Origin: Zygnema cylindricum
Lineage: Eukaryota; Streptophyta; Zygnematophyceae; Zygnematales; Zygnemataceae
Direction: 5' to 3'
Length of the DNA: 64,000 nucleotides
NCBI GenBank assembly: GCA_037447655.1
Contig: JBBHKE010001534.1
Location: forward strand, 1 to 64,000
Positions 48,483 to 59,758 of this stretch are shown piece after piece (position 1 is the first letter of the stretch; every line of letters starts with the position of its first letter). The notes beneath the pieces are model-generated. The model worked only from the letters and a program-made list of their open reading frames with translations. It was not told the origin of the DNA and did not search any database. A program made the translations under genes and the position numbers.

Positions 48483-49253
48483 CATTTTATGATCATCTTC
48501 AATGATTGCCATTTATGACCGTTTCAGATCACAAACCCACAGCTATAAATTGCTCAATTATTGAAGATGTGTTACTGGTTTATGGAAGGTCGTATGGACT
48601 TGGAAGCTTTAAGTTAAACAACTTTCACCATTTTTTTATTTTTCTCTCTTCGAAATGTATTGATGAGGATGATCAATGGGTCGTTAACATGTATATGCTC
48701 GGCTCGGTACCCAAACAAAGAAGTGTTAACCAATGCATGCAGTTTGGCGAGGAAATGAATAGCGTTAGAAACTTTGGGCAGGATGTTTGAATGCAGGATG
48801 TACGAAGATCTTTCCTGTGTTAGTGTATGTATGTAAATCATAGTTCCACAATTGTTAGAATAATTATTATTTACAAGGAATATTTGGCATGTCAAAATCC
48901 TTGTTCAACTCCCATATTTGGCAATAGAATCATATATTCGAAGCCAGTAAGGGTGAAAACAATGTATAAATGAAAAAAAAGAAATCACAGTGTCATATTG
49001 GATGGCTGTTCTATTGCATGTCAATTACTCAGTGATTGCTTTCATAATGAATTCCTAACACATAAAAACGCAAGAGAAAAAAGAAACTGTACAGATGATT
49101 TTCAATTATTGTAGTACAACTGTTTTCTTCAGGAAATATTTTTTTTTGACTTGGTACGTTTTGAGCTACCTACAATATCTTAAACATAATACTTTGGACA
49201 CTAAACCAATGGGAGAAGAAAACTGAATTCAAAGGTGAAAAAGGAAAGGACAT
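48483..49253. other. Spacer between the two hAT-like MITEs
   Basis: AT-rich DNA with no recognisable gene; the ORFs near 48506-48895 overlap each other on opposite strands and lack domain similarity. Confidence 0.5.
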
Positions 49254-49261
49254 GAAAAAAT

Positions 49262-50000
49262 TAGTGGTGTATCGGCAAAAATATTATCGCATTAACACCG
49301 ATACCGATAGTTATCGGTTATCGAACGGTCAGAGGTCCCGATATATCAGTTCGAGACCAACAAATTTCTAATCGGCGATAACTTAAAAAAAATATAGTAC
49401 GCATACAATAGATTATAAATTGTATTATATTATTTAGGATTAAGATACTGTATTATATTATTGGCTTTATATAGCGTGGCATGCCACGCATAACAATCTG
49501 TTCCGTATTCTGTTTAACTGAAGTTTAATACGGAGAGCTCAACGCATAAACGTTGACAAATTTAAAACAATAGTTTATAGTTCTAAAACTCTAGTACCGA
49601 AACGAAAAAATTAAATTGCATTGTAAATTTGTAAAATCAAACTTTTTCGAAAACCAGACGAACAGAGCAGACGAACAAATCTGTTTGACTGCCGCCATTT
49701 ATTGCCACCATCTTTTGAAAATCGTGTAACCAGGCAGCACTCATTTTTTCCCGAAATCGCGGGGAAGGGGGTCTGCGTCGCGTCCGGGGAATAACCCGTA
49801 CAGTTGAGTGATGTACAGTCCATACAATTATCGCCGATAGTTATTGATATCACTGTTATCGCCGATAAACAACCGATATTATCGGTAGTTTATCGGCGAT
49901 AACACTGATGTTGATATATCGTGCCAATATATCGATTATCGGCAACCCGAAAAAAGACCCATATCGGTTATCGACAAATCCTTACCGATACACAACACTA
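49262..50000. mobile_element. hAT-like MITE copy 2 with perfect 8-base duplication
   Basis: 739 bases starting TAGTGGTGTATCGG and ending CCGATACACAACACTA, flanked on both sides by GAAAAAAT (49254-49261, 50001-50008). An 8-base duplication and TAGTG-type termini are the hAT signature. The subterminal regions contain many inverted TATCGG/CCGATA words that would fold extensively. No transposase, hence non-autonomous. Confidence 0.85.
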
Positions 50001-50008
50001 GAAAAAAT

Positions 50009-50531
50009 AAAAGGTTTTCTATATTGTGAGAAGAAAGCGAAAGGGAGGAGGTGAAGGCATGTGAAACGAAATAAGTACCTTTTGAAAGTAGAATAACGTG
50101 AACTAAAAGTAGACGAGCCTTTCGCCGTAGCATATACGATCTCTGTTGTCATGGGTGAATGAAAGTTTCAATCAAAGGGCGAGTTCCACAAGTGAACAAA
50201 AACACGATCGTACGCAGCGCTTAAGTACATAACGTATGAAAGCTCATACTGAATACATTAGTTATGACTTTGAGTACGAAGTGAGCTCAAAGTTTGGCAA
50301 ACTTGAATGGCTCAAATGACTCCTCGTGTTGATGTCACCCATGTTGCAAGACATCAGCAAAAAAGATTGCATATCCATGGAGTGAAGTCAGTTTTCGATG
50401 TATTAAATCTGGGTCATCCACTTGTCACACCCTATGTAGGTTCAGCGTTACAATATCACGGCTAAAACTGTAATGTAATCGTTGAAAAACACTCTCACCT
50501 TGTTACTTACAACTTATATTTTAACGAAGAG
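50009..50531. other. Intergenic spacer, no gene seen
   Basis: No open frame of note and no recognised repeat end between the hAT-like MITE and the TA-flanked MITE. Confidence 0.5.
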
Positions 50532-50533
50532 GA

Positions 50534-50740
50534 CACCGCCAATCGCTATTAGCGTCAAGGAATAAATAGCGTAAAAGAAAAATTAGAGTTATTAATAGCA
50601 ATTGGGAATTTCAAAATTTTAGGGAAAATTATTTACTCTAATTAGAAATTAGGAATTTTTTGGATAATTCTATTTGAGAAAAAAAACAAAATTAGGGGTC
50701 ACCGAATTAACGTTATTGAAGCTAATAGCGATTGGCGGTG
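50534..50740. mobile_element. TA-flanked MITE (intergenic copy)
   Basis: 207 bases with inverted ends CACCGCCAATCGCTATTAGC and GCTAATAGCGATTGGCGGTG, a perfect 20-base terminal inverted repeat. The right flank is TA; the left flank is GA, probably a mutated TA. It belongs to the same family as the copies in the CLU introns. Confidence 0.8.
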
Positions 50741-51008
50741 TAATGCATGGTCATACTTTTCGGTCAGCGTTTGGCTCCCGTAAAGTCAAAATGCTGCACG
50801 TGTTAATTGCTACGGGTCACGACATTTAAAAATAGTGATAGTGATCTACAGTACCTTAGAGTACTTTCGCATGTGCTAAAGTTACTGTTATTTTCTATCG
50901 TTTTCCTCCATAACTTAGAAAAAAACGAGATAATCCGTAGCCGTACCAAAAAAATGAAATTACCACCGTACAAAATGCGTTACCTTGGAACTTTATATTT
51001 ATTGGAGT

Positions 51009-51860
51009 TTGTCGTCTAGCGCGATGCAGTTTGTCATCTAGCGCGTTTCAACCCACTTTCGCGTCAGTTCATCTTCAAACTTTAAGCAAAATCACCTCGC
51101 GAGGTGATTTTAAATAAAGTTCAATGAGGTGAGCGAATTGGTAGATGCCGTCGCACGTGTCAAAAGTTTTTGACAATTGTTGTGCGCGGAGTACCAAAAC
51201 AAAACACACTGCACGTTTCCAGCCTGTGCGTGACTTTTTTCCTTGTGCTTTTTCCCGTACAGGAGCGTTGGAGGGGGTCTCGACCAACGGACGCCATTTT
51301 GCAAAAGCGAAGTCCGTGAAAGCGCCTCTCTCTCCCCCTCTCCCACTACCGCATTTATCTTACAATTCTTGCAATGAAGAACGTCAATAATGGTATCAAA
51401 TGAAAGATCTCTAAAAACTATCTTTGGGAGTATTTGGATGGCAGGTAGAGTGAGAAAAGACTAAAAAACAAAATTAGGAAACCATGGCGAAAAGTTATAG
51501 GATTTGTGACGTCTACGCAGTCATAATTTGAGTGTGACGTCAATATGTCACTAACCCTAAGCATCTACAATGTCCTAAGTAGCTTGACGTCTACAACTGT
51601 CGCTATTTTGTAAACGTCATCAATTGTCGCGACTTTTGTAGTCGTCTACAACCGTCACAAATTACACCCACGTCTTCATCTGTCACAATCTAAATAACGA
51701 TTTCATTTCTTTACATACAAATGCTCTGAAAGTAAAACGGAGAATCTTCGCTAAGTTACAAGACTAAAGTTTCGGTTACATGCGAAAGTACCCTTAGATC
51801 GGCATAAAAATTGAATTTCTTACTTTTGAGAGAACTCTAATTTCATACTAACTCTAATTT
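51009..51860 (+). mobile_element. Single arm of the foldback-1 family
   Basis: Homologous to both arms of the element at 800-2410 in the same block order: GTCGTCTAGCGCG words, the AATCACCTCGCGAGGTGATT palindrome (about 51092-51111), the CT-rich block, AAACCATGG, then the GACGTCTACAA/GTCACAA zone (51505-51690). No second arm was found here, so it is a truncated or one-armed derivative. It ends shortly before the solo LTR at 51978. Confidence 0.65.
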
Positions 51861-51977
51861 ATTTTTTCTTTGAACACAACCGTAATCCACTTCTGAGTTT
51901 GTATTTTCATTCAATGATTCCGAAAAAATCTTTACGAACGAAGCAAAAGGGATTAAGTCCGTACGGAGCCAAACCCT

Positions 51978-53057
51978 TGCAATTCTAAGACCTCCATAGG
52001 TCCTCAGAATGAGCAGCTCACACGAAGCCCCTAGGATAATCCTAATCCCTTGGTGTTTCAACAAGAATAACTCCCACTTTGGCAGACAAAAACCCTAACT
52101 AACTTCACCCCTGTGAAAATAAGACTCCCCTAAGTCGATAACAAAAAGAATCTCTGAATTCGCTCCCCTGAGCAATAAGTTATGAAGGGTAAAAGTTGAC
52201 CATTTGTACAGAAGCACTCTCGGAGAGAGGCGGCTACCTACCAATTTTTCTAAGTCCTAAACCCCTCTCTAAACCCTCTATTACTAGAGTACCGCACCTA
52301 TCAAATTATTGTATCGTACAAAAAGGTACAGGTATTAGAGTACTTTCGATAAGGGCATCGTAGGGTATGGCAAAAATGTTGACGCCTGCCATATCCAGAT
52401 TCGTTCTTATATTTTTCGGAGATGGCGCAAGCAAATGAGGTTGTGCCATGTGTCACTTGACGTGGTTTTGGCCAAACACTGCCAAAACGTCAATTCCGCA
52501 ATCTCGGCTCTTATTGTGGCCGTTCGATCATAACTAGCTTTTAATTCCATCCGTCGAAACAACTGTGCGACATTTCTTTTGTGCTGTACCGTTAACCGTA
52601 CTATAATTAAAGTGTATCTATGTGCTAAGAATCTATTTTTGTTGCTAAATGAATTCCTTGACGTTTATATCATTAAATACTTATCGAACCCTATATATCT
52701 CAACAGAGGTCCTAGACTATAGGACGAAGCTAACGACTACTGTTGACTTTGACGGACTATATGTACCACGTTTAAATCCTTGGTTCATTAAGTACCTTTT
52801 TGGTAAACCTACTAAAACTACTGCCATTTTTTTTGTGAACAACATAGGCAACCATGGCTCTAGCTCCCCTTCTAACCTTTTTTTTTGTGAACAACATAGG
52901 CAACCATGGCTCTAGCTCCCCTTCTAACCTTCAGTGACTGCAAAAAGTGTGGGGGTTTGAAAGGAGGAGTTGGAGGCAGACAATCTCTGCTTTTTTTTGC
53001 ATATAATTTTTATAAGTTCAGACCTAGAAAATACTCTAAGAACCATTAATTTCTACA
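51978..53057 (-). mobile_element. Solo LTR of copia lineage 2 (copy A)
   Basis: 1080 bases with a perfect ACCCT duplication (51973-51977 and 53058-53062). In element sense it ends with ATG GAG GTC TTA GAA TTG CA, that is, a gag-start peptide MEVLEL inside the LTR. It contains a tandem duplication of a ~52-base unit (about 52829-52930, including AACATAGGCAACCATGGCTC). Homologous to the LTRs at 53706-54706 and 56339-57369. Confidence 0.85.
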
Positions 53058-53107
53058 ACCCTAACCCCAGAAAACACGGCTTTGATTTTTGAAAATGTTG
53101 AACACTA

Positions 53108-53343
53108 CACCGTGAATCATCATTAGCGTTAAGATATAATTAGTGTAAAAAAAAAATTAGTGTTATTAACTCTAATTTGGGTTTTTTCGTTTTCTCACAA
53201 AAAAAATTATTCTAAATTATCAATAACTCTAATTTGGGTTTTTTTCCGTAATAATTATCTGCGCTGAATGTCTTTACACTAAATTAGGTACTTGTACAAA
53301 ATCTGACCAAACATATGTTTTTGCGTCATTATGACGTTTGCAC
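53108..53343. mobile_element. Truncated TA-flanked MITE
   Basis: The left end is clear: TA followed by CACCGTGAATCATCATTAGC (53106 onward), then duplicated ATTAGTGT and TTAACTCTAATTTGGG words typical of the family. The right end is missing or lost against the adjoining LTR fragment. Confidence 0.5.
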
Positions 53344-53705
53344 TGCAATTCAAAGACCTGATAGGTCCTCAGAATGGGGAGCTCACACGAAGCCCCTAAG
53401 ATAACCCTGACCCCTTGGTGTTTCATCAAGAATAACTGCCACCTTGGAAGACAAAAACTCAGACCTGCTTCACCCTTGTGAAGACAAGAATCCCTTGAGT
53501 CAAAAGCAAAAAGAATATTTGAATTTGCTTCGTGAGTAGTAAGATATGCACGGTCAAAGTTGACCTTTTGTACCAAAGCACTCAGGGAGAGAGGCGGCTA
53601 CCTACCAAATTTTCCAAGTCCTAAATCCCTCTCTAAACCCTCTACTACTAAATACCTCACTAATCAGAATATTGTGTCGTATAGAAAGGTACAGGTGCCG
53701 GAGTA
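53344..53705 (-). mobile_element. Truncated LTR fragment of copia lineage 2 (copy A')
   Basis: The stretch aligns with the first ~360 plus-strand bases of copy A (51978 onward): TAGGTCCTCAGAATG, GCTCACACGAAGCCCCTA, TTGGTGTTTCA, then the zone rich in CCTAAA.CCCTCT. It stops where copy B begins at 53706. The missing remainder was not found after 57369, so this is not a simple interruption by one intact insertion. Confidence 0.65.
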
Positions 53706-54706
53706 TGCAATTTTGTGTCCTCCATTGGACTACAAAATTTAGGAAGCCTCTAGATAGTATTTAACTAACCCACTTTGACACACAACCAGTGCTACCGAAG
53801 CAGACAAATTGACTGCACCTCTGTGCAGTTTGGACTCCCGTGAGTCCGTAGCAAAAATAATCATTAAAAACGGCCAACCAGCCGATTAGTTATGAATGGC
53901 AAAGTAACAAAGTTTATACAAAACTCTCTAAGGGAGAGAGGTCCCTACCTACCAAATTCTCTAATTCCTAATACCCTTCTCACAACCCCTATCTTCTGAC
54001 GTACGAACCAATCACACGAGTGTAGAGTACAGAAAGGTACTACGGCCGATGTACTTTCTGTACGGCGTGTGTACGGCAAGGCTATTGGATGGACGCATGT
54101 CTTTGTCTCACTCGTCTTTATGCTCTCCGGGATTCTTGCTCTTCAATGTTATCTCACCACGTGGCACTAGGTCACATCACGCCCGAAAATTTCCAAAGCG
54201 GTCATTCCGCGATCTAGACGATGATACGCGCCGTCGGATCCAAACCGACTTTCAGTATTAGCCGTTGAAACAAATGACTGGATTATTTGTTTTGTGTTTG
54301 ACGTGTCGTACTGTATTTTTTGGAATCTCTATGTACTCTATCCGTAATTCAGTTAATCAATTTAGATCCTCGAAATAACATTTAAATAAATATCACACCT
54401 CATGTTTTGTAACGGACTTCTACGAAAGACATGTTAGAGTTGACGGCTACGCCTCACTCTGCCGGTCGCAGGTTCGAGTCTTGCTGGACTCAACCTTTTG
54501 TTGAGAGTGATATAAGTCACTCTTTAGTCCTGCCCGTTGAACTTAAGACAGCCATGGCTTAACCACCCTCTCTACCCTTCAGTGACTACAACAAGTATAG
54601 TGGCTAAAGAAAGGAGGTGGAGGCAGGCTGTCCGCCCTTTCTTTTTTCCTATTTTACTTATCAATTTAGACCCAGAAAATACCCTATAAATCTATTAATT
54701 TCAACA
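53706..54706 (-). repeat. 3' LTR copy B
   Basis: 1001 bases, homologous to copy C. In element sense it starts TGTTGAAATTAATAG next to the purine tract and ends ATGGAGGACACAAAATTGCA, preserving an intact gag-start peptide (MEDTKL) inside the LTR. It includes the conserved hairpin zone at about 54439-54494, where the inner loop reads GGTTCGAGTC, very like a tRNA T-arm. Confidence 0.85.
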
Positions 54707-54719
54707 CTCCCCTTATTTT

Positions 54720-56284
54720 CTAGTCTAACTTTAACTTCAATTTTTTTACACACTTTTCTGTGCAATATTTTAACTTGGGAGAAGGCACTAAATTTGTCAT
54801 CATATCAGCCACCATTTCCTCATCCGATCTATATACAAGATTCACAATCTTATTCTCAACTTTTTCCCTCATAAAAATCAATCTTATATCCATATGCTTA
54901 GCCTTGAAATGATGTTTTGGATTAGCTGCAATTGAAATGGCAGCTTGATTTTCACAAAACACTTCGTGAACTCCCTCTTTCATGAATCCCAGTTCTTGCA
55001 AGAAAGACTTCACCCACTTCAACTCTTTCACAGCTGAACAAGAGGCCATGTACTCAGCCTCCATAGTACATTGAGCAACCACCTTTTATTGCTTGCTACT
55101 CCAACAACAAGCACCTTCCCCCACATACAACACATACCCAAATGAGCATCCCCATAGCTGGCATCACTCGAAGTAGTGATATCAGTGTGCTCCCCTCCCA
55201 AATGCAACGATAACTCTCTGGTTCCTACCAGGTATCTCATGACTCTCTTAGCTGCCTCCCAATCTCTCTTTCTTGGATCCTTAAGACTCCTACTGAGGAC
55301 TCCTACTGTTACCGCTATGTGCGGCCTTGTATAGTTCATAAAGTAGATCAAACTTCCTCCTGTCACTTTTGTAACCACAAGTGCCTTTTTCTTCCCTCCG
55401 GAAGAACCCCCTTTACGATTCTCTTGGAGCCTCAACTCTGACAGCTTGACACAATCTGCGATGAAGTGTCCTGGCTTTTTGCAAAAATGAAAAAGACCCT
55501 TTTGGGGCCTCGGTCCTCCAAAATGATCTCTTTGCCCTTTGTACAGTTTCTTAGGGTCCTTCCCCCATCGGTCCCCTCCTGCTGCTAGAGCTTGATTGCT
55601 CTTACCTCCTCTCCTCATTGTGTTTTTCTGCACAAGTATCATCCTGACCATTGTGTTCCATTTCCATGAACTATCAGCCATTTCCTGTACTCGGCACACT
55701 ATTTTCTCGTACTCATCTGGTAACTTCATGATAAGGGTGTTAACTTTCATTTCATTGTACTTGTCCATCCAACACTTTCCATCTCTATATACAAACAAGA
55801 AAGATCATTACAGTAATCTAACATCTTTCCTTCTTTGTAAGTGTAACTCACTAGCTTTTACTCAGCCAACACGAGCTCCTGAATAGTTCCTGCTCTATAA
55901 ATCTCCACCAAACTCACCCACAACTCCTTGGCCTTGTAAATGTGAAGATGAGGAGTGGCCAAAGCTTGAGTGAGGTTCCTCAGAATAAAGTTCTTGGCAA
56001 CCATGTTTACATCCTCCCACATTTGAGTATCGTTCTCTGCGGTCTTCACGGTCGCGGCTCTCGGAACTATGGCAATAGAAGTGAGGGGTGTCTCCTTCCC
56101 TTTCCCCTTTTCGGACACACTGCTGTCCCCATCATCTGCCTCCTCCGCTGAGGCAGCCGTTGCTGCAAGAAACCTTACTCCTCCAAATCCTGGTGGAGTT
56201 CCCGAAGGTGGACGTTTCACTTGTCCATTGACAATACCCCAGTATCGTTTTTTGCACAAAGCTCCCATCATCATGGCTTCCTAA
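54720..56284 (-). pseudogene. Gag fused in frame to RNase H (copia deletion derivative)
   Basis: Gag N-part: 56284-55862 (GALCKKRYWGIVNGQVKRPP). Gag C-part: 55798-55380, with a zinc knuckle FHFCKKPGHFIADC whose first Cys is Phe. At about 55370 the frame passes without a break into the C-terminal pol region (SLIYFMNYTRPHIAV, DPRKRDWEAAKRVMRYL), deleting protease, integrase and nearly all RT. RNase H resumes in another frame at 55082-54720 (EAEYMASCSAVKE, KHMDIRLIFMREKVE), ending at a stop just before the purine tract. Stops and frameshifts elsewhere make it non-functional as a whole. Confidence 0.85.
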
Positions 56285-56338
56285 TAAATGAACCTAGATC
56301 CATTGAAGGTGGGCACCCTAGAGGGTGGGCCCATAACG

Positions 56339-57369
56339 TGCAATTATGTGTCCTCCATTGAACCACAAAATACAGGAAACCTCTTGATAGTATTTAACTA
56401 ACCCACTTCAAGCCAAAACCAATGCTGTCTTGGAAGACAAAATGATAGTTTGATTGCACCCCTATGCAGCTCGGACTCCCCTGAGTCCGTAGCAAAAAGA
56501 ATCAGTGAAAACGGCCAACCAGCCGATAAGTTATGCGGCAGTAAAAATGCCAATTTGTACAAACTCTCAAAGGGGGAGGTGACTACATACCAAAATTTTC
56601 TAAGTCCTGATTCCCTCTAATAACTTCTATCTACTGAAGTACGGAACAATCAGATTACTGTAACGTACCAAAAAATACTAGTGCCGATGTACCTTTTGTA
56701 CGGCCTATGTACAACAAGGCTATTTAGTGGACGCGTGTCTACTTTTCACTCGTCTATACATTCCTCGGAATTCTCATGACCGAATGTCATCTCTTCACGT
56801 GGCTCCAGGTCATGCCACGTCACAAAACGCCAAAGTGACCATTTCGGGATTGATGTGCGCCGTTGGATTTGCACCGAGATGCAATCTCAGCCGTTATAAA
56901 TACTTGCGTGACATTTGTTTCGCTGTCGGAAAAAAATGCTTTGTATCCGTTTTGAAATAGTATCGTACTTTGTACTTTCATAAAACTGTATCTATGCATG
57001 CCGTATACAATTTTAGTTAAATGGATTTGTTCCTCTATAAATATATATATATCTGTCACATACTATAGCATTTAGCATTGGTCCTAGTATAATAGGATAA
57101 AGCTGACCGCTATCGGCCAACTTGATGAACCGCAGGTACCGAGATCAAATCTCAGGCCCGTCAAGTATATTTTTAGTAACCTACTAAAAATAACTGCCTA
57201 TTTGAACTAAGGCAGCCATGGATCAACCTCCCTCTCTATCCTCTTGTGACTACAACTAGTATGGGGGCTAGAGAGAGGAGGTGGAGGCAGGCTGCTCGTC
57301 CTTTTCATTTCCTTTTATACTAACATATTTAAACCTAGAAAATAATCTAGAAATCTATAAATGCCAACT
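56339..57369 (-). repeat. 5' LTR copy C
   Basis: 1031 bases, partner of copy B. In element sense the gag start lies inside the LTR (ATG GAG GAC ACA) but the next codon is a TAA stop where copy B has AAA, so this copy cannot start Gag normally. A hairpin with inner loop GAGATCAAATCTC lies at 57121-57165. The first base pair of the LTR terminus is altered (CAACT instead of CAACA on the plus strand). Confidence 0.85.
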
Positions 57370-58560
57370 AATTGCCCAAACAATGATTGTCCAATCGAAG
57401 ATCATTCTCGCTGCACTTTTCCGATAGGCGTGACTGTGCGGAAAAGAAACCAAGGTCAGAAGGGCTTGGCAGGGAAATCCTGGTTTGGTGCATTTAAAGA
57501 AATGGTAACGATTGATTTGTGTTAAGGTCGTTGCCATCCGCCCCTTCGCGAGATTTTGTTGCACAAAAATTTGGGGGTCTGAGATCTCTTTCTCTAAGAA
57601 ATCCCTGAGAAGGGGGAGCGGGATCAAATTTTTCCAATATGCTCTAACTATGTGGGCCCGAGATCCCATCTGTGCTGCATTGAAAACGAATAGAGATCAT
57701 AATATCCGGGTGACCTGCTTCCAAATGTCCACTACATGTTGTCGGTGATCATCCTTTGGGTAGACATTCTCCAAAACGTACCCCAGTGGTGTGTTATAGA
57801 GCTGTTGTATCCATGAGATTAGCTCGATCATCTAAATAAATGTTCTACTTCTCCTACCTGCATGCCCTTTTCCTTGTCTCGTAAAGGAGTATCCTTGTGA
57901 AGGCCATCCCGCCACCACCAGATCTACCTTTCCCAGACTGGCCAAATGGGGTGTCAATATGTTATCCACATTCTGGGGAAGACTTATGTGAGCTTTGGAA
58001 ATTGCGAACAATGGGAGTTGTTAAGGATATAGTTGGTGAAGTTGGTGCAGGCGGTGTTCGCTGACTGCTTGTGCTTCGGGTGATATTTCCACAGCTGCAT
58101 AAGCTTCCATCGTGTATCCTGCCCTCAAAACTGCCTCCAAATCAGTGTTGATTCCAAAAATAGTGATAATATCCAGAGTCCCGAATCGGGAACGGTTAAT
58201 GACACCACTTGTTGGTTGAGTTTCTCATTTTTGGACTAGATCTCTGAAGATTTTGACCGAGGAATTGAAAATCTTCTGTTCGGTGATATAGCCAAAAAAG
58301 TACAATCCACCTCCAGCCAAAGTGCAGTCATTTGAAATAATCCGTCCTTATATCATTCTTCCCATCGCTTGGAAATCAGGAACTGCTATATCTCTTCGAC
58401 GATATCCGTTGAGCTAGCAAAAAGTTATGCATGAGAGGATGTTGCATAAACTGGGTAACAGTCGGACACAAGGGCATTTGTCTTCCCTCTATTTCATAAA
58501 TCCAAGGGAATCACCACATGGGTCTCTTGGAGTTCTCCGGGGTCTCAGACTGTAAACTGT
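57370..58560 (-). pseudogene. C5-cytosine DNA methyltransferase relic
   Basis: A single minus-strand frame, broken by a few stops, keeps DNA (cytosine-5) methyltransferase motifs in order: motif I region (FGINTDLEAVLRAGY, AAVEISPEAQAVSEHRL; 58175-58035), motif IV GWPSQGYS at 57887-57908 where the family has PCQ (catalytic Cys replaced by Ser), motif VI ENV in YVLENVYPKDD (57740-57780), motif VIII-like GSRAHIVRAYW (57618-57669), and the C-terminal GFPCQALLTLVSFPHSHAYR (57421-57480). Spacing and the SRAHRVRAYW-like motif resemble the DNMT3/DRM group more than DNMT1; that placement is tentative. Upstream (58560-58200) similar coding continues with frameshifts. It is cut at 57369 by LTR C and upstream by the LTR at 58576. 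Dead by stops and active-site loss. Confidence 0.82.
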
Positions 58561-58575
58561 TCCTTCCACACACTT

Positions 58576-59758
58576 TGTTGTTTTGAAAACTTAGTTTCGT
58601 GCATACTACACACTTTGTGCGCACGCGACGTTTCGTGCGTAATTTGTTAAATTAATTTAATGTGGAGGTTCGAATGGATACGTGGATTGGGGGAGTGAAC
58701 ATACAGATATATTGTTTTGGGACGAACGAAATAGTAATTGAGTGGCTTGGAATACGTTTGCAAATGGACGGCGGATCGCGAAGCGATCCGATGTGAAATG
58801 TACGAAATGTTGAATATGTACGCCGCCGGTATGGATCGTCTTATTTAGACAGGTGTACTTCATTTGCGACACGCTCATTTATTGCAAAGGACGCATGTTT
58901 AGTACAGAAAAAATTTTGAAGGTACGGTTGAATTTCGGCAAGTGGGTCATGGTACATTTGGAGGGCGGACGTCGTCCGCCGATATTTTTCAAGGAATCGC
59001 AATTTTGATGACGTGGTATCAAGTGAACCGTACGTATGTGATGTCGGTTCAATACGTGGTTTCGTCCACAAGTGAATAATCAAGGTGATACTCAGTACGC
59101 GGATTTTATGGAAGCGTCGGAGTAAATATTTTGATTTAACATTGTTTTGTCTTTTTGTGCATTAATTATTAGTGTAGAATTACATTTTCTGACATACCTT
59201 GAATTATTCAGGTATACTCACATTAATTTAAGTAGATGGTAAATTACGTACGGCTGGTATGCCTCCGTACATTTAGTAGTAAGCTTGGGTGTATATATTG
59301 TAGAACTTAGTCATTTCAATATATAGGAACTTTCTGTACCGAAAACTGTTTATGGTTATTTTGGTAATTTTATCTGAGGATTGCTCTCAGATCTGTTGGC
59401 ATAATTATCTGAAATTTTGTATGTGTGTTCCTCTTTGTATTGTTAATATTGTCACAGATTTGCAGGCCTATTTTATGCCTGTTCTGTGTTTAACTTCATT
59501 GTGAAGTTGGTCGGTTTTATCAAAGTTCTGGCATACTGTTTTTCTGCAACTTTGACTAGATGATGTGCTCACTCTGTTTATTATTTTTGTCTTAAACTTT
59601 GTAAGGTTTTTCTATAGCCTAGAAACTATTTTTGATTGTAGTTTCAGCTTGTTTTGTTATTTCTGTAGAATTCTGTGTTGATTCAAAGTAGGCTGTTTTT
59701 GGGTAGTGTGTGGTGCTTCCGAGGGTAAATCCATGGCTGAAAATGGCTATGGACAACA
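58576..59758 (+). repeat. 5' LTR of the truncated plus-strand copia
   Basis: 1183 bases starting TGTTGTTTTGAAAAC and ending GGACAACA. It contains the gag ATG (59732), reading MAENGYGQQ up to the LTR edge and VMGPRP across the primer site. GTACGGCTGGTATGCCTCCG (about 59249) is shared with the two solo LTRs inside the 5-13 kb element. Overlapping short minus-strand frames (58657-59083) are by-products. Confidence 0.88.

Larger units (their letters stand above)
53706..57369 (-). mobile_element. Copia lineage-2 deletion derivative with two LTRs
   Basis: 3664 bases on the minus strand: 5' LTR copy C (56339-57369), primer site GTTATGGGCCCA immediately inside it (about 56326-56337), a gag / partial RNase H pseudogene (54720-56284), purine tract AAAATAAGGGGAG (54707-54720 in element sense), and 3' LTR copy B (53706-54706). 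Protease, integrase and most of reverse transcriptase are missing. The outer flanks do not match, so the ends have been rearranged or the flanking DNA was lost. The 5' LTR abuts the reading frame of the methyltransferase relic. Confidence 0.85.

Noticed and set aside
54430-54500. A tRNA gene (T-arm-like GCAGGTTCGAGTCTTGC)
   Set aside because: No convincing D-arm or anticodon arm could be folded, and the position corresponds to the variable hairpin present in all LTRs of the family; kept as a structural finding instead.
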